A DNA stretch of 64,000 nt from Spartobacteria bacterium (GCA_003169695.1 PNAS01000044.1:17996-81995), one strand, 5' to 3'. Positions 53,301 to 61,801 are shown, counted from the first letter of the stretch. The notes: a model not told the origin generated them from the letters alone. Program-made: numbers and translations.

Positions 53301-53561
53301 TAGGCGCGCTACCGCGCGCGCCTCGACAAGAAATCGCTGCCTTACGCCAGCGTCTGCAGCGTACCGTTCATTTATGATCTTGAGCGCGACGACCGTGTCG
53401 AGATACCGGTGGCGCGCTTGGTAAGTGCGTCCGAATGTGCCTGTGCCCAAGGAAAGCGGACGGCCTTCTGCATCGTTAATGATGTCGAAATTGCCGAACT
53501 GCACTCTCTGGGGGGCGTCTTTTTTCGACCCGCTGTTCAATGTTGCGAGCATCCTAGACAA
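50352..53561 (-). CDS. Ser/Thr protein kinase with second kinase-like domain and a membrane helix
   Basis: The 1,069-residue protein has a complete Hanks-type kinase at ~23-300: glycine loop LGTGTFGRTY, Lys61 in VALKII, HRDLKPSN with Asp155, and DFG at 176-178. A second region (~352-630) follows the kinase plan (FKIVTRVNDDFTGSNYVAE, LHVLHPALVEDVS, LLESIATVCDQLAAAGLPGP) but lacks the Lys and the HRD aspartate. A Pro/Ala-rich linker leads to one membrane helix near 875-892 and a Lys/Ala/Gln-rich external tail. A likely partner is the FHA-ABC exporter. Confidence 0.85.
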   Translation of the reverse strand: MSRMLATLNSGSKKDAPQRVQFGNFDIINDAEGRPLSLGTGTFGRTYQARHRYLDTVVALKIINERYAADAGVRQRFLVEARAVARLSHPHIARLYDFGEVDGVLHYAMEYCGGGSLADQVAKHGPLGLPQVVEVGQQIAGALKCAHGAGFIHRDLKPSNIMLTDAKGSLFAKLIDFGLVQPSLPEATRSFGGDQSADGGRFLGTPLFASPEQLKEEPMDIRTDLFSLGMTLWYLLLGRAPDSGSSAEIAASRLSPESYVIQLPAALPSQLRDVLARLLQKDRKNRFASAAEVFAAFNACATALGLRRARDYTATSESTEWDEPEPAPVSQQVAKTDPAEIERVEADLDSEFKIVTRVNDDFTGSNYVAESKAGTGPLVFLHVLHPALVEDVSTFELLRVHMTQLRTLGVPEILQPRALRAYSDYVAIVIDRPGGSDLLSILRTERVVHLVEAAPLLESIATVCDQLAAAGLPGPQLAPPHIFVEWPEGVDQQNGGANARQLSEARPKLYPRFLAVSEAPELARLNEPEDVNSTMTTDMLGDPSRADNVCEHFGTLLYRIVAGRNCPVAASLSSQAYVAVPGLSEQANRLLSLVIAKQIALASCGQVLREILGAEGIAPRSPGHPSAGFTVPGSGSTVSPPSATPPLPLRTPPKTSTASTASSSRFRPMPVAPLAAGAPPPLVVPPPLVVPPPLIVPPRPVEPATHAATASAPPPPEAKSIEAAGALLAEVEEPPAAQALKPPIPPRKTAPAPSVTTQEPTPKSATPTSKPPSEGETKDKVPTPAPPKRFATKSRPIVAKTQATEAEVKEEKARTEPVTKAAPSHLEAVTVVNEKIVAPASPATPPKTTVPPARVIPKPSIAQNVVPWVGRNVRPIGIGIAALLTVSLAYGFIQKMRSPSATKPTAASFVTRQRDKPAVESAKDVAPVPVVATNNAEQDKINADRLLAERTAREQKAADEAKLAAQKAADDVKLLAGQQKVNQPDQTKPVPGLETAANTKTQEAPKTRGTQKQTQKDSQSAGRNRTSTTSQSANRPAPVAPVTRPPPAPRPTNNSQRPQSEFGSTAPGG

Positions 53562-53675
53562 GATTTATCAGAATCGATTAACAAAGCCAAGCCTATTTCT
53601 CGGCAGCGACCGTATTTGCAACGCAGCCATGTATGACTCTAACGAGCGATCAGGGCCGTTATTGCATTGATTCCC

Positions 53676-53747
53676 AACCAAAGGGGACTCGAACCTCCAA
53701 CCGACGGATTAGAAATCCGTTGCTCTATCCGGCTGAGCTACGGGCGC
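53676..53747 (-). pseudogene. broken tRNA-Arg(UCU) copy
   Basis: Forty-eight bases (53700-53747), covering the 5' acceptor strand, D arm and anticodon arm, are identical to the tRNA-Arg at 39582-39655. The 3' part differs: the T stem has a mismatch and the last seven bases cannot pair with GCGCCCG. The result is not a functional tRNA. It is in the same orientation as the intact gene. Confidence 0.8.
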
Positions 53748-53928
53748 TCAACGCAACCTACAGAGAGTATTATCGGCGCAGACAACGGTAAATCAGTTTG
53801 TGTGTGGTTGCGCGAAATCTGGTTGCGCTGATCGGGCTCGGCGGACGGCAGCCCTTCATCCGCGGAGGGTAGTTTTTTGGTCTGACACCCGAGACCTGAC
53901 GAACAGGGCGATGTTACTATCGCTACGC

Positions 53929-55872
53929 CTATTGAAGAGTATAAGCTTCCACGACGGCAATTCCGGTCGTGTTGCTCGCCCCACGCACGATCATCGTGTA
54001 GCTGCCGGGTGCGAGGGTCTGCACAAGGGCCGATTCCAAATCGTTCGTGGGCGGGATCGCTGTTGCTTCAATTTCCCCCTGCTGACTACTGCCGTCGGGA
54101 CGAGTTTTCCAGTTGTCGTTGGAGGCGATCGTCGTGCCGTTGGCGTCGTGCACTTCGAGGTTCGGATCTTGCAACACACCTTGGACACCCGAAGTACTGA
54201 GCGAGGGACCAATCGCACGCACAAGTACTCTGGCACTTCCACCGCCCGTGCCTCCGCTTACGATTAATCCACCTATCATGACGTTGTCGCTGGTATTGAC
54301 AAACCCGCGTGTGCTGATGTTCGCCAGCTCCGAGTTTGCCGCTTGATCCAGGTCATACACCTCCACAACTCCGATGCCCGTGCCGTTGTTTTTGCCTTTA
54401 AGAATAGCGGTATATGCGCCTGGAGTGAGCGTGGCTACTATGGCTGACTCGAGATCGTTCGTGGGCGGAATATTCGTCGCTTCCACTTCCGCCTGATGTT
54501 CTTTCCAGTCATCGTTGATTGCGATTGTAGCGCTCCCCTGATGCAACTCCAGCATCGGATCCTGGAGAGTGACCCCAACCCCGTTGAGGGAGGGACCTAT
54601 CCCGCGAATAATGACTTTCTTTGGATCGCTGCCCGTGATGATAAACCCACCAATCAACACCTTGTCGCCAGTGAGCACCTGCGATCGGGTCGAGATGTTG
54701 AGCAATGTCCGCGGAGGGGCCATATTCAACCTAAAGACTGTGCCATGACCGGACGCGCCGTCCGCGCTGGTCGCTCCGTATAGGCTGTGCTCTTCGCCTT
54801 CGAATAATTGGCTGGGATGGCCGCCGGTGGCGGCGCCGTCGAAGATGTAAGTGGTCACCTGCCCGGCGGGATTGATCTTAAAGATACTCCCAGCTTGCGG
54901 AATCCCGCCATCCTGCGTCGTACCATAGACGTTTCCGTCGGTACTCGGAATTAATCTGGAGGGATCGCTTCCATTGTTGCCCGCAAAACTGTACAGAGTA
55001 GTCCGCACACCCGCGAGAGTGACTTTGAAGAGCGTACCGACTGTTGGGTAGGTGGCGATCCCGTACAGGTTGCCGTCGCCGCCTTGGATGACCTTACTCG
55101 GATTACCGCCGTCGTTGGCCCCAGTAAACCTGTATAGAGTAGTCAGTGCGCCAGCGGGAGTGAATTCAAAGACCGTCCCGTAGCCGCTGAAAACATTGGG
55201 TGGCGATTCGGGGCCGTACAGGGTGCTCCCGTAAAAATTGCCGTCTGCCCCTTGTGTTATTGCGTTGGGCAAGCTTCCGTCCGCTCCGCCGCTAAAGGTA
55301 TAAAGGGTTGTAAAGTCACCTGCTGGAGTCAACCTAAAGAATATCCCGGGGTTGTGCAGGGCCGGCGGGTGATTGAAAAAACCGCCGCTTGAGTCGCCAG
55401 CCGCCGTGCCATAGAAGTTTCCATCCGCAGCTTGCATTAGACTGGTAACGTGAGTTCCCTTCGCATCGTTGAATCGATAGAGTGGAGTGAAGGTTCCTGA
55501 CAGCGTCAGCCTGAAGATCATCCCATTTGCATCACCGACGGATCTAGGCGCGGTCCCACCGTATAAGTTCCCATCAGCTGCTGCGATCAGAATAGTTGGA
55601 TTCGCCTCGTCCTCCGTGGCAGCCTGAAATTGGTAAAGCGTAGTGAGAGAACCGTCGGGTCCCAGCTTAAAGATAGACCCATGGTCTGAAGCACCGTTGA
55701 AGCCGCCAAAAATCGGGCCGTAAAACGTGCCGTTTGAAAGCCGGACTTGGGGAAAAGCGAGGAGTGGATCACTCAAGGAGGCCATTGTCTCAATCGTGGC
55801 AGCTCGCAGAGGCACAACGAGCAGAGTCGTTCCTAAGACAGCTATTTTCACGAACCGAAGCGCGTGCCGCAT
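53929..55872 (-). CDS. secreted GloVer-repeat (TIGR03803) beta-propeller protein
   Basis: The 647-residue protein starts MRHALRFVKIAVLGTTLLVV, a signal peptide. About eight repeats follow of the form GADGNFYGTT...GTVFKLTPAG-TTLYSF (e.g. AADGNLYGGTAPRSVG, SIFKINPAGQVTTYIF), residues ~60-390. Two C-terminal ~120-residue domains each open with NISTR and contain IRGIGPSL/VRAIGPSL and NDDWK/NDNWK motifs. These domains are frequent at the ends of verrucomicrobial secreted proteins. Function unknown, likely extracellular. A longer start exists 20 codons upstream. Confidence 0.83.
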   Translation of the reverse strand: MRHALRFVKIAVLGTTLLVVPLRAATIETMASLSDPLLAFPQVRLSNGTFYGPIFGGFNGASDHGSIFKLGPDGSLTTLYQFQAATEDEANPTILIAAADGNLYGGTAPRSVGDANGMIFRLTLSGTFTPLYRFNDAKGTHVTSLMQAADGNFYGTAAGDSSGGFFNHPPALHNPGIFFRLTPAGDFTTLYTFSGGADGSLPNAITQGADGNFYGSTLYGPESPPNVFSGYGTVFEFTPAGALTTLYRFTGANDGGNPSKVIQGGDGNLYGIATYPTVGTLFKVTLAGVRTTLYSFAGNNGSDPSRLIPSTDGNVYGTTQDGGIPQAGSIFKINPAGQVTTYIFDGAATGGHPSQLFEGEEHSLYGATSADGASGHGTVFRLNMAPPRTLLNISTRSQVLTGDKVLIGGFIITGSDPKKVIIRGIGPSLNGVGVTLQDPMLELHQGSATIAINDDWKEHQAEVEATNIPPTNDLESAIVATLTPGAYTAILKGKNNGTGIGVVEVYDLDQAANSELANISTRGFVNTSDNVMIGGLIVSGGTGGGSARVLVRAIGPSLSTSGVQGVLQDPNLEVHDANGTTIASNDNWKTRPDGSSQQGEIEATAIPPTNDLESALVQTLAPGSYTMIVRGASNTTGIAVVEAYTLQ

Positions 55873-56210
55873 TGAGCATTTCTTCGAGATAGCCAACAAG
55901 TAACGAAAGGAGTCCTTTTTGTCGATAGTCACATGTCTATCGCAGCAGGTTCTTGGCCATCTCGGGACCGGGTTTTGGAACTGCGCGTGCCGGTTTCGGA
56001 CGTTCCGTTGCGCTTTCCACGAGCGCAGGAGGTCTATCCAGGCTCAACTCGGCTGCGATCGTTGTCCGCGGCCCGTCTTAAGAGCGAATTCGTCTGGGCG
56101 TTGGCGGGATGTGGATCGAAAGGGATTCATACGGCTAACTGCAACCCTCAGCGTCTCGCCTGGCGCCAATGGCTTGCGTTGCGGAAAGGGAACCCCGACG
56201 GTCCCATCCG
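55873..56210. other. gene-free interval
   Basis: This stretch separates the divergent GloVer and DUF6717-like genes and should hold their promoters. I see no convincing gene, repeat or RNA in it. Confidence 0.5.
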
Positions 56211-56555
56211 ATGAATTCACTCTTCGTCATCGTTCCTTACAAATATGAGGGTATGTGGGTCTTCGATGATCCGAGAGTAGGATTGTCGCGCGAGCCGTTC
56301 ATTGCCGGGATCGATACAATGATCGACAAGTTCGTCTCGAAAATTCCTGATGCCGAGGGAGGATTTCGCGCAGTTTTTAGCGCGGCCCCGTTTCCAGGAT
56401 ACACGGAAAGACTGGAATGGCTTCGGGAAGAATCAGGCGGGAACTGGTACTACAACGACTACTTCAAGCTGGAAGGCTGGCCTTGTCCGGCCTTGTTCAA
56501 GTATTTCCCGGCAGCGCCCAAATCGATTTTTGTTAAGGTGGAGGCGAAAAAGTAG
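56211..56555 (+). CDS. DUF6717-like protein
   Basis: The 114-residue protein begins MNSLFVIVPYKYEGMWVFDD and contains EPFIAGIDTMIDKFV, SAAPFPGYTERLEWLREE and GNWYYNDYFKLEGWPCPALF. This agrees with DUF6717 as I recall it. The role is unknown. The ATG at 56211 is the natural start; the longer frame adds a non-conserved leader. Confidence 0.75.
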   Translation: MNSLFVIVPYKYEGMWVFDDPRVGLSREPFIAGIDTMIDKFVSKIPDAEGGFRAVFSAAPFPGYTERLEWLREESGGNWYYNDYFKLEGWPCPALFKYFPAAPKSIFVKVEAKK

Positions 56556-56610
56556 AGCAACCTGCCAGGTTGGTCTGTAATCAATTCGCAGGCTGGAACC
56601 TTGCGTTACA

Positions 56611-56766
56611 CTACTCGCTGATCCGCTGCTTAAGCTCCCAGACGCGCAACGCCGCAAGCAAGAGGCTTTTCGTGCGTGTGAGCGTGCCGACGGCGGCTGG
56701 CTCCCGCACAACGCTACCGTGCGCGTTGTTCTTACGGGGACGGCCCCGGCGCGCTTTCGTCTTGCC
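56611..56766 (-). CDS. small basic protein with AT-hook-like motif
   Basis: From the ATG at 56766 this reads MGKTKARRGRPRKNNAHGSV, with an RGRP AT-hook core, and ends in a helical LLLAALRVWELKQRISE, 51 residues. A start 16 codons upstream is also open. AT-hooks bind the minor groove of AT-rich DNA. The short length makes the gene uncertain. The 56815-56961 gap behind it is empty. Confidence 0.35.
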   Translation of the reverse strand, partial: GKTKARRGRPRKNNAHGSVVREPAAVGTLTRTKSLLLAALRVWELKQRISE

Positions 56767-56961
56767 CATGCTGCGCGCGGTCTCGCTCAATGGGAGATGG
56801 CCGACGTTATCCATAATTACTGAAAAGCAGCTTCCGGGCCAGGCCGCTTTTTCGAATCGCTTGCGCTTCAGTCACGCGTTCCACGACGCCGTAGCGGGAA
56901 GACCTCGCTGTTATGAAAAGCGCTTGTGCGGTCTTCTGTTCTCCGCAAACTTCACTCGGTC

Positions 56962-57969
56962 ATGGCTAATCGAAAACTCGGCTGTCTGAGCATCTTTCTG
57001 TTCGTAGCACTCTGCGCCAGTGTATTCATGAACTTCGTGCTCGCGGCCACGGCCTTTCGCCGCCTCAGTGGGGGGGGGCGCGAGGAAGAGGCGACGCCGT
57101 ATTTCCGCGAGACGATTGTGCAACGCGGCAGCAAAGGCAGCAACGACAAGATCGCGGTAATCGTGCTGCGCGGACTGATTAGTTCATCGCTTCCCGGAAA
57201 CGTGGGGGATTCGATGGTCGACGACATGCGCATGGCGCTGCAGCAGGCGCGGGACGATGAACACGTGCGCGCGGTTGTGCTCGAAATCGATTCACCCGGC
57301 GGCGAGGTAACGGCCTCGGATGTCATCTACAATTGGGTGGCCAAGACCCGCGCGAAGAAACCGGTGATCGTTTATATGGATTCGCTGGCTGCGTCCGGCG
57401 GCTACTACGTGGCCTGCGGCGGAAAATATCTGATGGCGAACGAGACGACGATCACGGGCAGCATCGGTGTGATCATCCAAACCCTGAACTACGAGCAGCT
57501 CTTTAACAAGATCGGCCTCGCATCCGTTGTATTCAAAAGCGGCAAATTCAAGGATATGCTCAATGGCGCGCGGCCGGTCACGCCGGAAGAGCGGGAGTTC
57601 GTGCAGAGCTTCGTCATGAAAACCTACGACAAGTTTCTGGGGATCGTGGCGCGCGAACGCAATGTGCCGGCGGACCTTCTCCGCAATACAGTCGCGGATG
57701 GGCGCATCCTTTCGGGCAAGGACGCCCTCGACAACAAATTGATCGATGGCCTGGGCCAGATTGAAGACGCTTTCGCGAAAGCGAAGGAGCTGGGCAACTC
57801 CCGGGAGGCAACCATCGTGAAATACGGGCCGCCCTTTTCGTGGAGCCGTGTCTTTCGCGCGCTCGGCAGTGCCGGGGCCTCCAAAATCGAGCTGACGCTT
57901 CCGAAGCAGCTGGTCCCGCAGTTGGAAACGGGCCGGGCTTATTTTCTGCCGAGCTTTTACGCTCCTTAG
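56962..57969 (+). CDS. sppA: signal peptide peptidase SppA, short form
   Basis: The 335-residue protein has an N-terminal membrane helix (LGCLSIFLFVALCASVFMNF) and one S49 protease domain. Features are VLEIDSPGGEVTASD, the nucleophile Ser145 in SLAASGGYYVAC, ITGSIGVI and the general-base lysine region FKSGKFKDML at 191-200. It degrades cleaved signal peptides in the membrane. The ATG at 56962 places the helix at the N-terminus. A CPBP protease gene follows after 15 bases. Confidence 0.9.
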   Translation: MANRKLGCLSIFLFVALCASVFMNFVLAATAFRRLSGGGREEEATPYFRETIVQRGSKGSNDKIAVIVLRGLISSSLPGNVGDSMVDDMRMALQQARDDEHVRAVVLEIDSPGGEVTASDVIYNWVAKTRAKKPVIVYMDSLAASGGYYVACGGKYLMANETTITGSIGVIIQTLNYEQLFNKIGLASVVFKSGKFKDMLNGARPVTPEEREFVQSFVMKTYDKFLGIVARERNVPADLLRNTVADGRILSGKDALDNKLIDGLGQIEDAFAKAKELGNSREATIVKYGPPFSWSRVFRALGSAGASKIELTLPKQLVPQLETGRAYFLPSFYAP

Positions 57970-57984
57970 GGCACGCGCCGAAGC

Positions 57985-58797
57985 ATGGCGTTCGACGGCT
58001 TTCTTCCAGCACTTGCTGCTGTGATACCGGCCTTGTTTTTGGCCGCGGCCGTCTACGTCTACGTCGCCCTTGTCAGGCAAATCAGCGTGCGGCTCGTGGA
58101 GCCTTCGGCCATGCCGGTGCGCGGATTTGGCTGGCCTGAGGCGACTTTGGCAACGGTCCTCGCCATGATATTTCTTCATGGTCTTGCGGTGTCAGCCTCC
58201 CGCGATGTGAGTCCCATACAGACTCGCGATCTTGTAGCGAACGCGCTCTTTTCGATTGGGCTGTTACTTTTTATCGCGGCTTTTCTGCGCTTGCGCCGGC
58301 TCGACTTGAACTTGTTAGGCGGCTTTTCGAAAATCGGATTCGGGCGTGCGGTGACCACCGGAGCGTTTCTGCTGCTGGCCGCGTACCCGTTGGTTCTTCT
58401 CGCGGAAGTTGTGACTCAAAAGCTTTCCCGCGGGAGTCTGGAAAAGCAGGGAATCGTCGAGCTCTTCAACGCCTCGAGTACGCTGGAGCAGCGGATCTGG
58501 ATCATTTTGTTAGCGGTCACCGTAGCACCCCTCGCCGAGGAATTTTTCTTCCGGTTTTTCTTGTACGGCGTGTTGAAACGATACTTCGGTCGCGGAGTGG
58601 GAGTGGTGGCAAGCGCGCTGTTGTTCGCCGCCGTGCACGCTCACCTTCCCTCTTTTGCGCCGCTCTTCGTCCTCGGAATTTGCTTCGCGATCGCTTACGA
58701 ATGGAGTGGTTCCCTGCTCGTCTCTATGACGATGCACGCGCTCTTTAATGCGGTCGCCCTGACCGCACTCGCCTTTCCCGAGGTGATTCCGCAATGA
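57985..58797 (+). CDS. CPBP-family intramembrane metalloprotease
   Basis: The 270-residue protein has seven to eight hydrophobic helices and the motifs LAEEFFFRFFLYG (Glu-Glu and Arg), AAVHAHLPSFAPLFVLG (His) and a final SMTMHALFNA. It belongs to the same broad family as the gene at 9728-10441 but is not closely similar. It overlaps thiL by four bases. Confidence 0.88.
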   Translation: MAFDGFLPALAAVIPALFLAAAVYVYVALVRQISVRLVEPSAMPVRGFGWPEATLATVLAMIFLHGLAVSASRDVSPIQTRDLVANALFSIGLLLFIAAFLRLRRLDLNLLGGFSKIGFGRAVTTGAFLLLAAYPLVLLAEVVTQKLSRGSLEKQGIVELFNASSTLEQRIWIILLAVTVAPLAEEFFFRFFLYGVLKRYFGRGVGVVASALLFAAVHAHLPSFAPLFVLGICFAIAYEWSGSLLVSMTMHALFNAVALTALAFPEVIPQ

Positions 58798-59678
58798 AGC
58801 TGAGGGAGGCCGGCGAAAACCGGCTGCTCGCGCAACTTCTCTCAACGCTTTCCCGCCATAGTTCGGTGGTGCTGGGCGTGGGCGATGATTGCGCGGTTGT
58901 CAGAGGTCCGCAGCGGGACGACCTCCAGCTGCTCAAGACCGATTGCATCGTGGAAGGCATTCATTTCACGGCTACAAGCCCTCCGGCTTTGATCGGCTGG
59001 AAAGCAATGGCTCGTCCGTTAAGCGATTTTGCCGCGATGTCTGGCGTTCCGCAGTTTGCGCTCGTCACTCTGATTGTTCCTGCGGAAAGAACGCTCGATT
59101 GGACGAAAAAGATTTACCGTGGACTGGAGAAGGCCGCGCGAGCCTTCCGTGTGGTGATCGTGGGCGGTGAGACGAGTAACATCAAAGGCCCCGCAGTGAT
59201 TTCCGTCAGCCTGGCCGGTTTCGTCGAGAAGAGGCGATGGGTCAGTCGCGCCGGAGGAAAGGCGAAGGACGAATTGCTTGTGACTGGCCGGTTAGGCGGA
59301 TCGCTCCGTGGGAGGCATTTCAAGTTTACGCCACGGATTGAGGAGGCGCGCTGGCTCACGAAGCATTTTCCGATTCACGCGATGATGGACTTAAGCGACG
59401 GGTTGGGCGCGGATTTGCCGCGTCTCTCGCGCGCGAGTGGCGTTGGATTTGAGGTGGATGAGCATGCGGTCCCGCGGCATCGAGGATGCAGCGTGTGTCA
59501 CGCAATCGGCGACGGGGAAGACTACGAACTTCTTTTCGCCGTGTCGCCGAAGGTGAGCGCGGAGTTGCAGCGCCGCTGGCGAAAGCGTTGGCGGCTCGAA
59601 CTCACGCGAATCGGTCGCTTAACGAAAGCAAAGTCATCGCCCGAAAATTGGCCGGCCGGTTATGTTCATTTCAAATAG
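58794..59678 (+). CDS. thiL: thiamine-monophosphate kinase
   Basis: The 294-residue protein phosphorylates thiamine monophosphate to the diphosphate cofactor. Motifs: VLGVGDDCAVV (Mg-binding aspartates), LKTDCIVEGIHF, KAMARPLSDFAAMSG, VGGETSNIKGPAVISV and MMDLSDGLGADLPRLSRASG, with GDGEDYELLF near the C-terminus. It is slightly short for the family. It overlaps the protease gene upstream and tsaE downstream (17 bases). Confidence 0.9.
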   Translation: MKLREAGENRLLAQLLSTLSRHSSVVLGVGDDCAVVRGPQRDDLQLLKTDCIVEGIHFTATSPPALIGWKAMARPLSDFAAMSGVPQFALVTLIVPAERTLDWTKKIYRGLEKAARAFRVVIVGGETSNIKGPAVISVSLAGFVEKRRWVSRAGGKAKDELLVTGRLGGSLRGRHFKFTPRIEEARWLTKHFPIHAMMDLSDGLGADLPRLSRASGVGFEVDEHAVPRHRGCSVCHAIGDGEDYELLFAVSPKVSAELQRRWRKRWRLELTRIGRLTKAKSSPENWPAGYVHFK

Positions 59679-60078
59679 CGTGGAGGAGACCATCGCGGCG
59701 GGGCGCAGTTACGCGCGGATCGCGCGCCAGGGCGATGTCTTCGCCCTGACCGGAGATCTCGGCGCCGGGAAAACGCAATTTGTGAAAGGCTTCGTGGCAG
59801 GTTTGGAGAGCCGCGCGGAAGTGACGAGCCCGACCTTCGTCCTCGTGCACGAGTACGGGGACGGCCGTCTGCCGGTTTATCATTTCGATTTTTACCGGCT
59901 CGACAACAGCGAGGCCGTCTTGCGAATTGGATTCGACGATTACGTTTTTGGTGAAGGCGTCTCGTTGATCGAATGGGCTGACCGGTATTCCGATCTCATT
60001 CCGAAGGAGGCGAAGTGGCTTTCCTTCGAGCTGAAAGGCGAAAACACGCGCGTGATTCGAGAAGGAAAACCGCAATGA
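59662..60078 (+). CDS. tsaE: tRNA t6A-synthesis ATPase TsaE
   Basis: The 138-residue ATPase has P-loop GDLGAGKTQFVKG, SPTFVLVHEY, HFDFYRLD and LIEWADRY. It works with TsaB and TsaD to make N6-threonylcarbamoyladenosine at tRNA position 37. TsaB follows with a four-base overlap; TsaD is not in the window. Confidence 0.92.
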   Translation: MFISNSVEETIAAGRSYARIARQGDVFALTGDLGAGKTQFVKGFVAGLESRAEVTSPTFVLVHEYGDGRLPVYHFDFYRLDNSEAVLRIGFDDYVFGEGVSLIEWADRYSDLIPKEAKWLSFELKGENTRVIREGKPQ

Positions 60079-60701
60079 AAATTCTCGCGTTGGAGCTTTC
60101 CAGCGGGCAAGGGAGCGTTGCCTGGCTCGAGGGCGGTCGTGACCCGTTCGTGCGAAGTTTCCCGAATGACCGGAAACATTCCGGTTTGTTCTTCGAGAAT
60201 TTGCAGCTTTGTTCGCGCGAATTCGGCGCGCCGGATGCGATCGTGGTCGGCCTCGGTCCTGGTTCTTATGCAGGAGTGCGCATCGCGATTGCGACAGCTG
60301 TTGGTCTTCGCGCCGCGTCTGCAACAAAACTCACTGGGATCTCCTCCATTTGCGGGATCGAAACGGCGTCTCGTGAGTATTGTGTGATTGGAGATGCGCG
60401 GCGGGCATCTTTTTTCTTTGGACGAATTCGCGATGGCAGACTGACGGAAGGGCCCTCACTGCACTCCGGCGTGGAATTGGAAATGAAGATCATGGGATCG
60501 GGCGTGCCGCTTTATGCTTCGGAGCCATTACCGCAATTCCCCAAGGCCGCGCTGGCACATCCTTCCGCGCAAAGATTGGCGGAAGTGGTGCGCGATCAGG
60601 GCGGTGAAATAGCCGATACCCGGTCACTGGAACCGATTTATCTTCGCGAGCCGCATATTACGGTCCCCAGAGCATCTCGTGCATCTGCGATCCATCAATG
60701 A
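60075..60701 (+). CDS. tsaB: tRNA t6A-synthesis protein TsaB
   Basis: The 208-residue ASKHA-fold protein starts MKILALELSSGQGSVAWLEG and contains IVVGLGPGSYAGVRIAIATA and GDARRASFFFGRI. It is the non-catalytic partner of TsaD. The ATG at 60075 overlaps the tsaE stop. The end overlaps alr by four bases. Confidence 0.9.
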   Translation: MKILALELSSGQGSVAWLEGGRDPFVRSFPNDRKHSGLFFENLQLCSREFGAPDAIVVGLGPGSYAGVRIAIATAVGLRAASATKLTGISSICGIETASREYCVIGDARRASFFFGRIRDGRLTEGPSLHSGVELEMKIMGSGVPLYASEPLPQFPKAALAHPSAQRLAEVVRDQGGEIADTRSLEPIYLREPHITVPRASRASAIHQ

Positions 60702-61801
60702 ACTCCAAAACGTATCGATGTTGGGCTGAAATCGATCAAAGTGCGTTGCGGCACAATGCGACCGTCGTGAGCGAGCGACTTGAGCCCGATGTGCAACTGC
60801 TCGCGATCGTGAAAGCGAACGCGTATGGGCATGGGATGGTCGGCGTCGCCAAGGCCCTGGCGCAGGCGGCGCAAATTTTCGGCGTCGCGAATTTGGAAGA
60901 GGCTACAATTCTGCGCAGAGACGTTTGGCACCCGATTATCATTCTCGGTCCGGCTTTGCCCGAGGAAAGAGTCCCCATCGCCGACGGCGGGTTCATCCCG
61001 TCCGTCTCCACCTTTGAGGAGGCGCAGGACTTCGATCGCGCGGCGAAGGAATCACCCGTCGCCGTCAATTTCGTCATCGATACGGGGATGGGTCGGATGG
61101 GAACTCCACAAGCAGAAGCAACGGCGCTTTTCAAGAAAGTAGCCGCGTTGCCGAACATAAAGATTCACAGTCTTTCGACGCATCTTCCGGTTTCGAATGA
61201 GGACGCGGAATTTACGCGTGCGGAACTTTTACAATTCGCGGATCTCGTAAAAAAGCTTCGCGCCGAATTTCCAGGCGATTACAAAGCGCACGTCTTGCAG
61301 AGCGCCGGCGTACTCGCTTTCGCTGATCCACCCTTCGACATTGTGCGTGCTGGGCTGATGCTCTACGGCATTTCACCATTCCCGGAGTTCCAAAAACTTC
61401 TGCGACCGGTGCTTACTTGGAAAACGCGGATCTCTCTGATTCGCGACATGCCTGCCGGACACGGGATCAGTTACGGACGGACTTTCATCACGCCGCGAGA
61501 GATGCGCGTCGCCACGCTTTCCGCGGGTTATGCCGATGGCTATCCCCGGCACCTTTCCAATCGCCAGGCCGCGATCCTGGTGCGCGGGCAACGCTGCCCG
61601 CTTTTGGGTCGAGTCACAATGGATTTGATGATGAGTGATGTTTCGCACATCGGCGGCGTGGAGGTGGGCGATGAGGTTGTGTTGTTGGGTCGACAGGTCA
61701 ATGAGGAGATTTCTGCGACGGAGCTGGCTGATCGCGCCAAAACCATCTCCTGGGAAATCGTAACGCGGATTGGCAGCCGTGTGCGGCGCGTGTATGTGTG
61801 A
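60698..61801 (+). CDS. alr: alanine racemase
   Basis: The 367-residue PLP enzyme has Lys39 in AIVKANAYGHG, the VIDTGMGRMG loop, LMLYGISPFPE, HGISYGRTF (catalytic Tyr is expected in this region) and VTMDLMMSDVS. It makes D-alanine for peptidoglycan. It is the last of the thiL-tsaE-tsaB-alr chain of overlapping genes. Confidence 0.92.
   Translation: MNSKTYRCWAEIDQSALRHNATVVSERLEPDVQLLAIVKANAYGHGMVGVAKALAQAAQIFGVANLEEATILRRDVWHPIIILGPALPEERVPIADGGFIPSVSTFEEAQDFDRAAKESPVAVNFVIDTGMGRMGTPQAEATALFKKVAALPNIKIHSLSTHLPVSNEDAEFTRAELLQFADLVKKLRAEFPGDYKAHVLQSAGVLAFADPPFDIVRAGLMLYGISPFPEFQKLLRPVLTWKTRISLIRDMPAGHGISYGRTFITPREMRVATLSAGYADGYPRHLSNRQAAILVRGQRCPLLGRVTMDLMMSDVSHIGGVEVGDEVVLLGRQVNEEISATELADRAKTISWEIVTRIGSRVRRVYV

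Noticed and set aside
39656..53675. Active integrative element between the tRNA-Arg copies
   Set aside because: No integrase, excisionase or transfer gene is present and the shared tRNA segment is not the usual 3' end; kept only as a possible old island.
55933..56214. Plus-strand frame of 93 codons upstream of the DUF6717-like gene
   Set aside because: No ribosome-binding site, basic low-quality composition, and overlap with the real start at 56211.
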